DNA from: a virus
DNA: 21,653 nucleotides
IMG/VR virus record: IMGVR_UViG_3300021442_000223
Coordinates: 1 to 21,653 of that record
Strand: one strand, 5' to 3'
In this document: positions 6,732 to 14,350 of the stretch, piece after piece
Numbering within the stretch: the stretch's first letter is position 1
Layout: each line of letters opens with the position of its first letter
Program-made: the position numbers and the translations under genes
The notes under the pieces: model-generated
Database searches by the model: none
What the model saw: the letters and a program-made list of their open reading frames with translations, nothing else
Told to the model about the DNA's origin: nothing

Positions 6732-7574
6732 ATGATAGCAATAGACTTATTAAGCGAAAGGGGAATAGAATTTACTGTTAAAGGACAGGACGCTATCATA
6801 TCATGTCTAAATCCCGAGCATGATGACAGCAATCCTAGTTGTAGGGTTGACAAAATAACAGGTATAATGCATTGTTTTTCCTGTGGTTTCTCAGGAAACT
6901 TATTCACATACTATGGTGCTCCCGAGAGTCCATTAGAAGTGAGAATACACAGAGTTAAAGCAAAGATTGCGAAAGTAAAGTCGCAAACTACAGGTATCCA
7001 ACTCCCAAAGGATAGAATAGAATGGAAAGGTGGTCCGTTTAGAAACATATCAGAGAAAACTCTTAAGATATGGCAAGCCTTCACTTGGAATGTTCCAAAG
7101 TTTGAAGGACGGATCATCTTTCCCATTCGAGATATCACAGGAAAGACAGTAGCATTACTAGGCAGAAAAATAACAGGTAGTATGACAGATAAGTATTATA
7201 TCTACCCACAAGGAGCAGAGATGCCCTTTTGCCCAGCTAAGGTTAAGCCCATAAATAATAGAGTTATTCTAGTGGAAGGAATATTTGATGCTCTAAATTT
7301 ATGGGATCACGGATTAAAAAATACAGTATGCTGTTTCGGAACCCAACAAATGAATTGGGTTAAACTTTCACTTCTAAAATTACAAGGAGTGCAGGGAATA
7401 GATATAATGTATGACGGAGATGATGCAGGTGTTAAAGCTGCAGAAGCTCTAAAAGGGATTGCAGAAGAAATGGAAATGGGAGTTCAGATAGTGAAGTTAG
7501 CTGATGGACAAGACCCAGGTAACTTTAACGCAGATCAAATTAAACGGTTAAAGAAACAATTATACGGTAAATGA
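6732..7574 (+). CDS. DNA primase, DnaG type (zinc finger + TOPRIM)
   Basis: 280 residues. The N-terminal zinc-binding domain has C25, H30, C48 and C51 (ISCLNPEH...MHCFSCGFSGN). The TOPRIM core has the glutamate in ILVEGIFDALNLW (E182) and the DGDDAG acidic cluster (228-233). It makes RNA primers for the phage fork with the DnaB helicase at 3332. It is about half the length of bacterial DnaG and lacks the helicase-interaction C-terminal domain, which is common in phages. The start is fixed: no other ATG, GTG or TTG precedes the zinc finger in frame, so translation from P2 transcripts would be near-leaderless. Confidence 0.95.
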   Translation: MIAIDLLSERGIEFTVKGQDAIISCLNPEHDDSNPSCRVDKITGIMHCFSCGFSGNLFTYYGAPESPLEVRIHRVKAKIAKVKSQTTGIQLPKDRIEWKGGPFRNISEKTLKIWQAFTWNVPKFEGRIIFPIRDITGKTVALLGRKITGSMTDKYYIYPQGAEMPFCPAKVKPINNRVILVEGIFDALNLWDHGLKNTVCCFGTQQMNWVKLSLLKLQGVQGIDIMYDGDDAGVKAAEALKGIAEEMEMGVQIVKLADGQDPGNFNADQIKRLKKQLYGK

Positions 7575-7741
7575 TGAAGAACAGATTATTGGAATGGATG
7601 GATAGAAAAGCGGGAGGAAAAACCGAAAGTGAAATCTACCAAAGCAGATGGGTGTGGTATCATACTATATTAGCTTTTGAGATATTTTTAACAAACATTC
7701 TATTGATCTCTATTTTATTATTACTGGCAATTAAATTATGA
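7571..7741 (+). CDS. Small single-TM membrane protein (56 aa)
   Basis: ATG 7571 overlaps the primase stop (ATGA), and its own TGA at 7739-7741 overlaps ATG 7738. The 56-residue product has a charged, hydrophilic N-terminal half (EWMDRKAGGKTESEIYQSR) and one long hydrophobic helix at the C-terminus (residues about 30-54, rich in Leu and Ile). Its coupling to both neighbours supports it as a real gene. Function unknown. Confidence 0.65.
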   Translation: MMKNRLLEWMDRKAGGKTESEIYQSRWVWYHTILAFEIFLTNILLISILLLLAIKL

Positions 7742-7770
7742 TAAAAGGTAAGAAAGTAAGGGGTAAGACA

Positions 7771-7962
7771 ATGAAAAAGACATTTATGTTTTTAATACTT
7801 GCAGTAGGAATTGGATGTACAGGTACGCTCAACGAAGTTCCATATACATGGGAACGTGGGGTGCCTCAATTTGAATGGGTAGAGCCTTTGATATTCGAGC
7901 ACAATCTACAAATATGTAGAAGTGCTGATGTTTGTAGAGCAGAATCCCTATTCGAGAAATAA
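7771..7962 (+). CDS. Small exported protein, probable lipoprotein
   Basis: 63 residues from ATG 7771, with an AAGGGG ribosome site about 9 nt upstream. ATG 7738, coupled to the previous stop, would add 11 basic residues. The N-terminus MKKTFMFLILAVGIGC is a lipoprotein-type signal ending in Cys at the lipobox position (GIGC, imperfect because the -3 residue is Gly). The mature part is short, with two further cysteines (QICRSADVCRAES) that could form a disulfide in the periplasm. It lies in a run of three tiny envelope genes between primase and a nuclease candidate. Function unknown; spanin or superinfection-exclusion roles are possible but not shown. Confidence 0.65.
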   Translation: MKKTFMFLILAVGIGCTGTLNEVPYTWERGVPQFEWVEPLIFEHNLQICRSADVCRAESLFEK

Positions 7963-7963
7963 T

Positions 7964-8077
7964 ATGATGATAGCTGGATGGATAATGTTTGCAATACTGG
8001 TGTGTATTAACACAGCAGTATATGTAGGCATTGATATGGCTTTTGAAAATGATTTTTGGAGAGAAGATGTCAACTGA
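7964..8077 (+). CDS. Membrane micropeptide (37 aa)
   Basis: ATG 7964 directly follows the previous stop (TAA 7960-7962) and the frame ends at TGA 8075-8077, overlapping the next gene by 11 nt. The first 24 residues form one hydrophobic helix (AGWIMFAILVCINTAVYVGI) followed by an acidic tail (FENDFWREDVN). It fits the local pattern of tightly packed small membrane proteins, and no alternative reading explains the 100 bases. Function unknown. Confidence 0.5.
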   Translation: MMIAGWIMFAILVCINTAVYVGIDMAFENDFWREDVN

Positions 8078-8651
8078 AATGGGATTACGGTGGCGTGAAA
8101 GCAGAAATGCTCTGGCATTTCATGAAATGGAATTACGTAATGCAATCTTCGGACTGCATACTCGTAGATTCGGCACAGTAGCCGAGATTATGGTTAAGAA
8201 AATCATAGGGATAGAAAATAGTAATAAGTTGAATTACGATCTATTTGATAAAGTTAATAATATGAGAGTAGAGTGTAAATTCTCACGATGTCAACGATCA
8301 CATACTTTAAAAATTACTGAGAAGAATGTTCTAAAGGCTTTAGAGTTTGAAACTGATAGGCATATCTTGTTCGCAGAACGGGAAGATTATGATTGGGATA
8401 GCAATATTCAACAAGTAAAAAAGTCTGAATTTGACCAATTATTTTACGGAGTATTCTTCGCAGATCTTATAGTAATATTTAAAATAGAACCCAATCAGAT
8501 AGGGGATAATGTACAATATTCTGATAAACAACACAGAGGAAATACTGGAGAAGGACAGTTTCATTTAAACAATAAGAATATCCAGTATCATTTAAAAAAT
8601 CACTTATACAAATATATAAGTTATAACGAGTTAAACGAATGGCTACAATAG
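8067..8651 (+). CDS. PD-(D/E)xK endonuclease candidate
   Basis: 194 residues from ATG 8067, chosen because GGAGAG sits 5-6 nt upstream. The sequence FGTVAE (35-40), NYDLFD (56-61) and RVECKFSRC (67-75) gives E40, D58 and E69-x-K71 in the order and spacing of the restriction-endonuclease-like core (alpha-helix Glu, Asp, then ExK). A C-terminal GEGQFHLN segment and a helix complete it. No methyltransferase is adjacent. Coming before DNA polymerase, it may degrade host DNA, act in recombination or be a DNA-repair nuclease; it could also be an orphan restriction-type enzyme. The catalytic motif is visible; specificity is unknown. Confidence 0.6.
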   Translation: MSTEMGLRWRESRNALAFHEMELRNAIFGLHTRRFGTVAEIMVKKIIGIENSNKLNYDLFDKVNNMRVECKFSRCQRSHTLKITEKNVLKALEFETDRHILFAEREDYDWDSNIQQVKKSEFDQLFYGVFFADLIVIFKIEPNQIGDNVQYSDKQHRGNTGEGQFHLNNKNIQYHLKNHLYKYISYNELNEWLQ

Positions 8652-10897
8652 CACTAATAGAAACGAAACCCACCGCTCAAAACTACGATAAGTATTTTGA
8701 GTTTGAATTTGACAGATTTGCATTATGTTCAGATAGTGGTGTGCAGAAAGTTCTAAAACGAAATGTAGACTTAGAGATAGACACAGACGATTACGAGTGG
8801 CTTATTCTAGTTGGAGCTGAAGCGTTTAAACATTTTACAAACAAGTCTTCCGTGACTGAATATAATGGCAAAATCATAAATGATAAGTTTTTAGCACTTA
8901 TGAATCCTGCTGTTATTAAGTTCAGACCTGAAGCAAAAAAGAATTTTGAAGAAGCAATAAAGAGTATTTCACAGTACGTAAGTGGTGAATTAAAATTAGA
9001 GAAATTAGATGAAGAAAAATGTTACGGAATCCAAGACAAAGGAAAATGCCTTGAGTTCTTACAGTCAGCAATCGATGCACCTAGAGAGTATGTTGCACTT
9101 GACTCAGAGACAAGTAGTTTATACGCGCGAGATGGTTATATGCTCGGGTTTAGCATGTCTTACGAGCCTGACCATGGTTGCTATTGCGATGCTAATATCA
9201 TTGATAATGAGATAGAAGCAAAGATGCAAGAACTGTTTGATAAGAAAACAGTTGTATTTCATAATGCTAAGTTCGACCTTCAATGGTTTGAATATCATTT
9301 CAACTTTAAATTTCCAAAATTTGAAGATACTATGCTTATGCATTATATGTTTGATGAAAACCCAGGCACTCATGGATTGAAACAACTTGCTATGAAGCAC
9401 ACTCCTTATGGCGATTATGAAAAGCCGTTAGAGGATTGGGGTAATAACTATAGAAAACAGCACGGCATACTTAAAGCCGCCTTCAGTTATGATTTGATAC
9501 CTTTTGATATAATGAAGAACTACGCAGCTATGGACGCTGTAGTAACCTTTTTATTATATGAGAAGATGTCGGTAGCTTTAGCTAAGAACGATAAACTTAA
9601 GTGGGTATATGACAATATATTACTTGAGGGTTGTGACTTCCTAAAACAAGTAGAATCAAATGGTGTACCGTTTGATCTCGAAAGACTTACACTAGGACAG
9701 AGCATAATGCAAAAAGATATAGAAGTTGCTATAGAAAAGTTATATGAGTTTCCTGAGGTAAGACAATTTGAAAAAGCAAAGGGGAGCCCATTTAATCCAA
9801 ATAGTACAGTTCAATTACGATCACTTTTATACGATTACATTGGTTTAACCCCAACGGGTAAAAAGACGGGTACTGGGGCTGATTCCACTGATGCCGAGGT
9901 TTTGGGACAATTAGCACAAGACCATCACGTTCCCGAACTAATTTTAGAAATTAGACAAAAAGTAAAAATAAAAACTACATATTTGGATAAAATTATACCA
10001 AATTTGGACAGGGATAGTAGACTAAGAACAGGTTTCAATTTACATGGAACTACCTCGGGTCGTCTATCTTCTAGTGGAAAGCTTAATATGCAACAGTTAC
10101 CGCGGGATAACCCCACAGTAAAAGGATGTATTAAAGCGCGTAAAGGACACAAAATTGTGTCAATGGACTTAACAACGGCAGAGGTGTATGTTGCCGCAGT
10201 TTTGTCAGACGATAAAGGTTTGCAAGACGTATTTAGACAAGGGGGAAACTTCCACTCTACAATCGCAAAGCAAGTCTTTAAACTACCTTGTGAAGTTGGA
10301 CAAGTAGATGAACTCTACAAAGACAGACGACAACAGGCGAAAGCTGTTACATTTGGAATAATGTATGGAGCTGGGCCTGCCAAGATTAGTTGGCAAGTTA
10401 GTAAAGATAGCGGTAAAGAATTTACCGTGCAGGAAGCAAATAGAGTTATTGCAGGATACTTTGAGTCTTTCCCTAAATTGAAAGGTTGGCTAGATGCACA
10501 ACAGGCTTTTATTAGAGCCAATGAGTTTGTATATAGTCAATTCGGAAGGAAGCGCAGACTTCGTAACGCCAAGAGTAAGGATAAAGGCATAGCCTCTCAC
10601 GAGGTTAGAAGTGGTATTAACTTTTTAGTTCAATCTGCAGCATCAGACATAAATCTATTGGGTGCTGTGGAAATGCAAAAATTCATAAATAGAACAGGGA
10701 TGGATGCCAAAATATTCGGACTAGTACATGACAGTATTTTAGCTGAAGTACCAGAAGATGAAATGGAAATCTATTGTGATAAGTTGAAATTCTTCGTTCA
10801 AAAAGAACGAGGACTTTCCATTCCAAATTGCCCTGTAGGTTGTGACTTCGAGATAGGTGATGACTACAGTTTTGGCAAATGGGAAAAAGTATATTAG
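8639..10897 (+). CDS. DNA polymerase I family (family A) with 3'-5' exonuclease
   Basis: 752 residues. Residues 1-110 form an N-terminal domain not present in E. coli Pol I; its LILVGAEAFKHF...NGKII...LMNPAVIKF pattern resembles a uracil-DNA-glycosylase-like fold. The DnaQ-type exonuclease follows: Exo I D155-x-E157, Exo II HNAKFD (D213), Exo III YAAMD (Y295, D299). The polymerase has TSGRLSSSGKLNMQQLP (472-488), motif A D510-x4-E515, motif B R564-x3-K568-x3-F572-x3-Y576 and motif C VHDSI (H697, D698). All main catalytic residues are present. F572 aligns with F762 of E. coli Pol I, and Ser replaces Glu in motif C. It starts inside the end of the nuclease gene (13-nt overlap) and is the main replicative polymerase of the phage. 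Confidence 0.96.
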   Translation: MATIALIETKPTAQNYDKYFEFEFDRFALCSDSGVQKVLKRNVDLEIDTDDYEWLILVGAEAFKHFTNKSSVTEYNGKIINDKFLALMNPAVIKFRPEAKKNFEEAIKSISQYVSGELKLEKLDEEKCYGIQDKGKCLEFLQSAIDAPREYVALDSETSSLYARDGYMLGFSMSYEPDHGCYCDANIIDNEIEAKMQELFDKKTVVFHNAKFDLQWFEYHFNFKFPKFEDTMLMHYMFDENPGTHGLKQLAMKHTPYGDYEKPLEDWGNNYRKQHGILKAAFSYDLIPFDIMKNYAAMDAVVTFLLYEKMSVALAKNDKLKWVYDNILLEGCDFLKQVESNGVPFDLERLTLGQSIMQKDIEVAIEKLYEFPEVRQFEKAKGSPFNPNSTVQLRSLLYDYIGLTPTGKKTGTGADSTDAEVLGQLAQDHHVPELILEIRQKVKIKTTYLDKIIPNLDRDSRLRTGFNLHGTTSGRLSSSGKLNMQQLPRDNPTVKGCIKARKGHKIVSMDLTTAEVYVAAVLSDDKGLQDVFRQGGNFHSTIAKQVFKLPCEVGQVDELYKDRRQQAKAVTFGIMYGAGPAKISWQVSKDSGKEFTVQEANRVIAGYFESFPKLKGWLDAQQAFIRANEFVYSQFGRKRRLRNAKSKDKGIASHEVRSGINFLVQSAASDINLLGAVEMQKFINRTGMDAKIFGLVHDSILAEVPEDEMEIYCDKLKFFVQKERGLSIPNCPVGCDFEIGDDYSFGKWEKVY

Positions 10898-10899
10898 AA

Positions 10900-11049
10900 A
10901 TGAATCTACAAGAGAAGAAAGCGGTGCGCGTTGGCCGTAATGACTACAGACGCAGACGAGATGCTAAGCATCAAGAGGATCTCACAATGTTGATATTGAT
11001 GATTGCAACCTTTGGTTCAATTATTTATTCACTAAACTCATTAGGATAA
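10900..11049 (+). CDS. Membrane micropeptide with basic head (49 aa)
   Basis: ATG 10900 lies 2 nt after the polymerase stop; TAA at 11047-11049. The first 27 residues are highly charged (RVGRNDYRRRRDAKHQED), and residues 29-48 form one hydrophobic helix (TMLILMIATFGSIIYSLNSL). A single-pass protein with a basic cytoplasmic head is expected. No AGGAGG precedes it, but it fully occupies the gap between polymerase and SDR genes. Function unknown. Confidence 0.55.
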   Translation: MNLQEKKAVRVGRNDYRRRRDAKHQEDLTMLILMIATFGSIIYSLNSLG

Positions 11050-11053
11050 GACT

Positions 11054-11752
11054 ATGAAAAGACCACCCACACGAAAAATAGGGATTACAGGACACACAAG
11101 CGGTATCGGAAAAGAAATATACGAGCACTGTATGTTTAAAGGACATGACGTTACAGGATATAGTAGAGCTACGGGCTTTAATATACTGGAGAAAGATGCT
11201 GATAATATTATTAACGATATTCTTAGAAAAGATATTGATGTTGTTTTTAACAACGCTTGGGTTCCTAAATTGCAGATTAAAATATTAAAAGTTCTGCATC
11301 AGCAATGGAAAGATAGAGAGGGCAAGTTTATAATCAGTACAGGCTCTGCAAGTATCTACCAACCAGGTTTAACAGGTGAGGTGTATCAACAAGATAAAAA
11401 GGAGTTGAGGGATTACAGTATCAATGCTGCCCTTCAATGGCCTTATAAGAACGCGTGTAGAGTATCTAATGTTAGTCTAGGATGGACTAATACTGCTCTA
11501 GTGGGAGATACGTATGAGAATTTCATTGATCCCTATGAAGCAGCTTTAGTATTATTAAATATGATGGAGTACCAAGATTATGTGATTCCTGAAGTAATAA
11601 TATCTAATAAGATGCAACCCCCAGAGGAAGTTGCTCCTATAAGAGATAGGGCAGCAGCTCACATGGGCGCTTCTATTATCCAAAGTAATAAAATGATGTT
11701 AGAAAAAAATAGTCCAACACTTAGTAAGATATACGACTCCCGTGAGAAATGA
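11054..11752 (+). CDS. Short-chain dehydrogenase/reductase (SDR)
   Basis: 232 residues from ATG 11054. The Rossmann nucleotide-binding motif ITGHTSGIG is at 11-19, an NNA element at 66-68, the ISTGSAS strand and serine at 94-100, a YxxxK (YQQDK, 111-115) and a late NVSLGWTNT strand. This fits an NAD(P)-dependent SDR acting on a sugar, steroid-like or small alcohol/ketone substrate. The YxxxK lies unusually close after the serine, and a second candidate (YSIN, 121-124) lacks Lys, so activity should be checked. It is the first enzyme of the accessory island and overlaps the sulfotransferase by ATGA. Confidence 0.82.
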   Translation: MKRPPTRKIGITGHTSGIGKEIYEHCMFKGHDVTGYSRATGFNILEKDADNIINDILRKDIDVVFNNAWVPKLQIKILKVLHQQWKDREGKFIISTGSASIYQPGLTGEVYQQDKKELRDYSINAALQWPYKNACRVSNVSLGWTNTALVGDTYENFIDPYEAALVLLNMMEYQDYVIPEVIISNKMQPPEEVAPIRDRAAAHMGASIIQSNKMMLEKNSPTLSKIYDSREK

Positions 11753-12354
11753 TCGTAAATGAAGCTAGGATAGGATTTGTTCATATTCCACGAACTGGAG
11801 GAACAAGTGTAGAACGAGCCTTAGCAACAAAGTATAGAAGTGCTACGGCGATGGTTAATGAGATGCCAATGAAACAAGCTATACAGAAGCAAACTACTGT
11901 ATCTATGGGTACTAAAGAGCTTCAAAAGAAACACGCTACTTATAATGAGTTGATAGAGTTCTATCCCGATTATAAGTATTATACTCTAGTAAGACACCCC
12001 CGAGCAAGACTTGAGAGTGTTTATCATTTCTTTGTATGGACTAAATTAGTACATACATCTTTTGAGGAGTGGATCTATCGTACACTATATGGTTTAATGT
12101 ATAATATACCTAATGCAGAGATAGACGAAGAACCGTATTTAGTAGACCTAAATATTCCGTATTTACAAGTAGACTATATCGGTAAGGCAGAAGTACATAA
12201 ACTAGAAGAACAAACAATTTGGGAAGCATTAAATATTCAACCAAGACATGATTTTAATGTTCCTCGAACACAACCAATAAAATGGGATAAAAATAGTATA
12301 AAACTGATGAAAAAAATCTATCAGAAAGACTATGAAGAATTAAACTATGAATGA
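11749..12354 (+). CDS. Sulfotransferase (PAPS-dependent type)
   Basis: 201 residues; ATG overlaps the SDR stop (ATGA). The 5'-phosphosulfate-binding loop HIPRTGGTSVE (12-22) and the 3'-phosphate-binding segment LVRHPRARLESVY (80-92) are the two signatures of sulfotransferases that move sulfate from PAPS to hydroxyl groups, mostly on carbohydrates. It is short for the family but both cofactor motifs are intact. The acceptor is unknown. Located between an SDR and a QueC-like gene, it may act on a glycan or on a product of the island. The next gene overlaps it by 8 nt. Confidence 0.85.
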   Translation: MIVNEARIGFVHIPRTGGTSVERALATKYRSATAMVNEMPMKQAIQKQTTVSMGTKELQKKHATYNELIEFYPDYKYYTLVRHPRARLESVYHFFVWTKLVHTSFEEWIYRTLYGLMYNIPNAEIDEEPYLVDLNIPYLQVDYIGKAEVHKLEEQTIWEALNIQPRHDFNVPRTQPIKWDKNSIKLMKKIYQKDYEELNYE

Positions 12355-13156
12355 AAATATAATGAGCACAGAAGATATGGCATTAGAAGTAGCTGGGGCT
12401 GACCCCCGAACAAATGCATATATGCCCCTTAGTGCAGGAGTAGAGAGTACTGCTACATTGTTGTACGCAGTAAAAGATCCAGAGATATTTCCTTGGTGCG
12501 TACATTGGTATGAACCACGCTATGGACCATTTGCGGATGCAATGGCTTTTTATAGTAGGAAACAGGCAGAGTATTTTAACTTACCATATGGAAATGATAC
12601 TTCTATGCTTTCTACAATAGGATATACTAGAGAAGTTCCAATTATTATAAGTGGACTAAGTGCTTTTATGTCAATAATATTAGGTAGCCCAGGCAAGTTT
12701 AAATTTAAATGGTTTATGATGGGAGGTAATGCGGAAGATGATATGCGTATGCGTCTACAATTTAGAGAGTATCGCAAAATTATGATAAATTATCTAAGTG
12801 ATTGTTTAGACTCATCTGGTGCACACTTCAATGCAATTAGAGATGTTCCAGAAGTAAGAAATCCACTGGACTTTATGAGTAAAGCAGAAATGCTTTCTTT
12901 AATAATGCGTCATGATCCTAACCTATATGAAATGATATGGAGTTGCCCCTTCCCCAAAGGAACTCTTACTAAGGATGATGAAATTACTGGGTATATTCCG
13001 TGCGGAGAGTGCTATAAGTGTGGAGAATTTAAAGCTGCACATAAGTTAGCAAGTGACGCTAAATTCAGATATCAGGAAGGGAAAGAGTATTTTACTCGTT
13101 TTCATAATATTGAACAACAGATGGGGAAAGATCAAAGAGATGATGGACAGAACTGA
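12347..13156 (+). CDS. QueC-like PP-loop ATP-dependent enzyme
   Basis: 269 residues from ATG 12347. A PP-loop pyrophosphatase motif appears as LSAGVEST (28-35), a variant of LSGGxDS in which Gly and Asp are Ala and Glu. Four cysteines (C200, C219, C222, C225, as SC...IPCGECYKCGEF) form a zinc site like that of QueC, 7-cyano-7-deazaguanine synthase. QueC uses ATP and ammonia to make preQ0, and phages use such enzymes for queuosine or 7-deazaguanine DNA modification. No QueD, QueE, FolE or DpdA is in the window, and the insert between the first and second cysteines is longer than in QueC. It may be a divergent QueC with another carboxylate substrate. Overlaps the next gene by 17 nt. Confidence 0.75.
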   Translation: MNENIMSTEDMALEVAGADPRTNAYMPLSAGVESTATLLYAVKDPEIFPWCVHWYEPRYGPFADAMAFYSRKQAEYFNLPYGNDTSMLSTIGYTREVPIIISGLSAFMSIILGSPGKFKFKWFMMGGNAEDDMRMRLQFREYRKIMINYLSDCLDSSGAHFNAIRDVPEVRNPLDFMSKAEMLSLIMRHDPNLYEMIWSCPFPKGTLTKDDEITGYIPCGECYKCGEFKAAHKLASDAKFRYQEGKEYFTRFHNIEQQMGKDQRDDGQN

Positions 13157-13760
13157 GATTCAGGACTGGACGATAGAAGCAAATTTTTTATCTCAAGAAA
13201 CCTGTGATATTTTAGAAAACCATTTTAACTTGGCAAAGGAAAATAACAGATGTACTTATGAAGATGTGAATGAAGTTTATGAAGATGGGAAAGCCTATAA
13301 TTTATACGGAGATAGTTTTTGCGAATCTATAGGACTCTACAAAACTCCAGTTGCAAATCAATGGGCAAAGGGTAAATCTCTAAGTCTTGCATATGGACTT
13401 ATGAGAGAGTACGAAAAGGGGGCACAACTTAAGTGGCACAGAGATCGGTGGCAATGTGAGTACTCCTGTACTGTACAAATAAGTAATAAGCCTTGGCCTA
13501 TACATTTCTCAGAAACATACATAGGTGGTATATGGGGAGCAGATGCTTCAGTAATTCTACAAAGAGGAGATGCTGTTTTCTATAAAGGTTGCGAAATATA
13601 TCATTGTAGAGCGCCTCTAGAACATAAAACTTCTAGGCACTTATTTTTGCATTATGTAGAAAAGGACAGCGCATTAGATAACAAAGACTTCAGACCAAAT
13701 TACGGACTGGCAAAGCTGGAGTTACCAAAATTAAAATCAGTCAGAGGAGGAAAAGTATAG
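13140..13760 (+). CDS. 2-oxoglutarate/Fe(II)-dependent oxygenase
   Basis: 206 residues from ATG 13140; a longer frame starting at 13053 is fully inside the previous gene and adds no recognisable domain. The double-stranded beta-helix metal triad is H100-x-D102 (KWHRDRW) and H155 (IYHCRAPL), with R166 (TSRHLFLHYV) 11 residues after the distal His as the expected 2OG-binding arginine; GDAVFYKG (143-150) precedes the distal His. Such enzymes hydroxylate or desaturate proteins, small molecules or nucleobases. The substrate is unknown. Its stop overlaps the GTG start of the GNAT-like gene by 1 nt. Confidence 0.85.
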   Translation: MMDRTEIQDWTIEANFLSQETCDILENHFNLAKENNRCTYEDVNEVYEDGKAYNLYGDSFCESIGLYKTPVANQWAKGKSLSLAYGLMREYEKGAQLKWHRDRWQCEYSCTVQISNKPWPIHFSETYIGGIWGADASVILQRGDAVFYKGCEIYHCRAPLEHKTSRHLFLHYVEKDSALDNKDFRPNYGLAKLELPKLKSVRGGKV

Positions 13761-14350
13761 TGGCAGCAATAGTAAAGGAAGCCTACAGTGATGGGATTAT
13801 AAAAGAGATCCGTCATTTTAGAGACTTAACAAAAGAAGAATATGGAAAAATTCTTCATCAAAGAGTAAATATGTTCGTAGTATGGAATAAACGTATTATG
13901 AATCCTATTGATAAGCATGATAAAGATTCACATTTTATAATGGTTTGGGAAAGAGATAGACTATTAGGATGTACTAGAGTTTGTCTACCTTTTTCCCAAG
14001 GTTTTGAAACAGATGATTTTACCTTTAACTATCCTACATGGGATAAATGCACAATAGTAGATATGAGAGTATCAATGTTTCCTACAGATCAGTCCCACGC
14101 AGTATGTCATATGTGGGCTCCTGAGTGGGGATTAAGAATATGTGGTACTGAAAATGGACAAATGGATATGTATGCTGATGGACACCCAATACTATTAGCG
14201 TATGCAAAGAAAGAAAAGAATTTAAAATACATTGGGAATTATAAGGACAAGTGGGGATACGAAGGATATCGCTGGATATACGAACCCAATGACAGAGAGG
14301 CGGAGCATTATAAATTGCATGAGTGGTTGAACGCCTATCATGAAACCTAG
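13760..14350 (+). CDS. GNAT-superfamily protein with LuxI (autoinducer synthase)-like layout
   Basis: 196 residues from GTG 13760; AGAGGAGG at 13743-13749 sits about 10 nt upstream and supports the GTG. The N-terminal half has R35, F39, W42, D51, D54, a strand ending LGCTRVCLP (R73) and TIVDMRVSM (D101, R103). That run of conserved Arg, Phe, Trp, paired Asp and Arg-containing strands recalls acyl-homoserine-lactone synthases and related GNAT folds, although several spacings differ. The rest is not recognised. It may transfer an acyl group to an amine. LuxI-like activity is only a hypothesis. Preceding gene: 2OG oxygenase. Confidence 0.55.
   Translation: MAAIVKEAYSDGIIKEIRHFRDLTKEEYGKILHQRVNMFVVWNKRIMNPIDKHDKDSHFIMVWERDRLLGCTRVCLPFSQGFETDDFTFNYPTWDKCTIVDMRVSMFPTDQSHAVCHMWAPEWGLRICGTENGQMDMYADGHPILLAYAKKEKNLKYIGNYKDKWGYEGYRWIYEPNDREAEHYKLHEWLNAYHET

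Noticed and set aside
6847-6868. TTGACA followed by TATAAT inside the primase gene.
   Set aside because: The spacer is only 10 nt and both boxes lie in coding sequence, so it is unlikely to be an active promoter.
13053-13139. Longer N-terminal extension of the 2OG oxygenase.
   Set aside because: It lies entirely inside the QueC-like gene, and the domain begins only after ATG 13140.
12347-13156. Queuosine or dPreQ0 modification pathway as a stated function.
   Set aside because: None of the partner enzymes (FolE, QueD, QueE, DpdA) is present in the window, so only a QueC-like fold is claimed.
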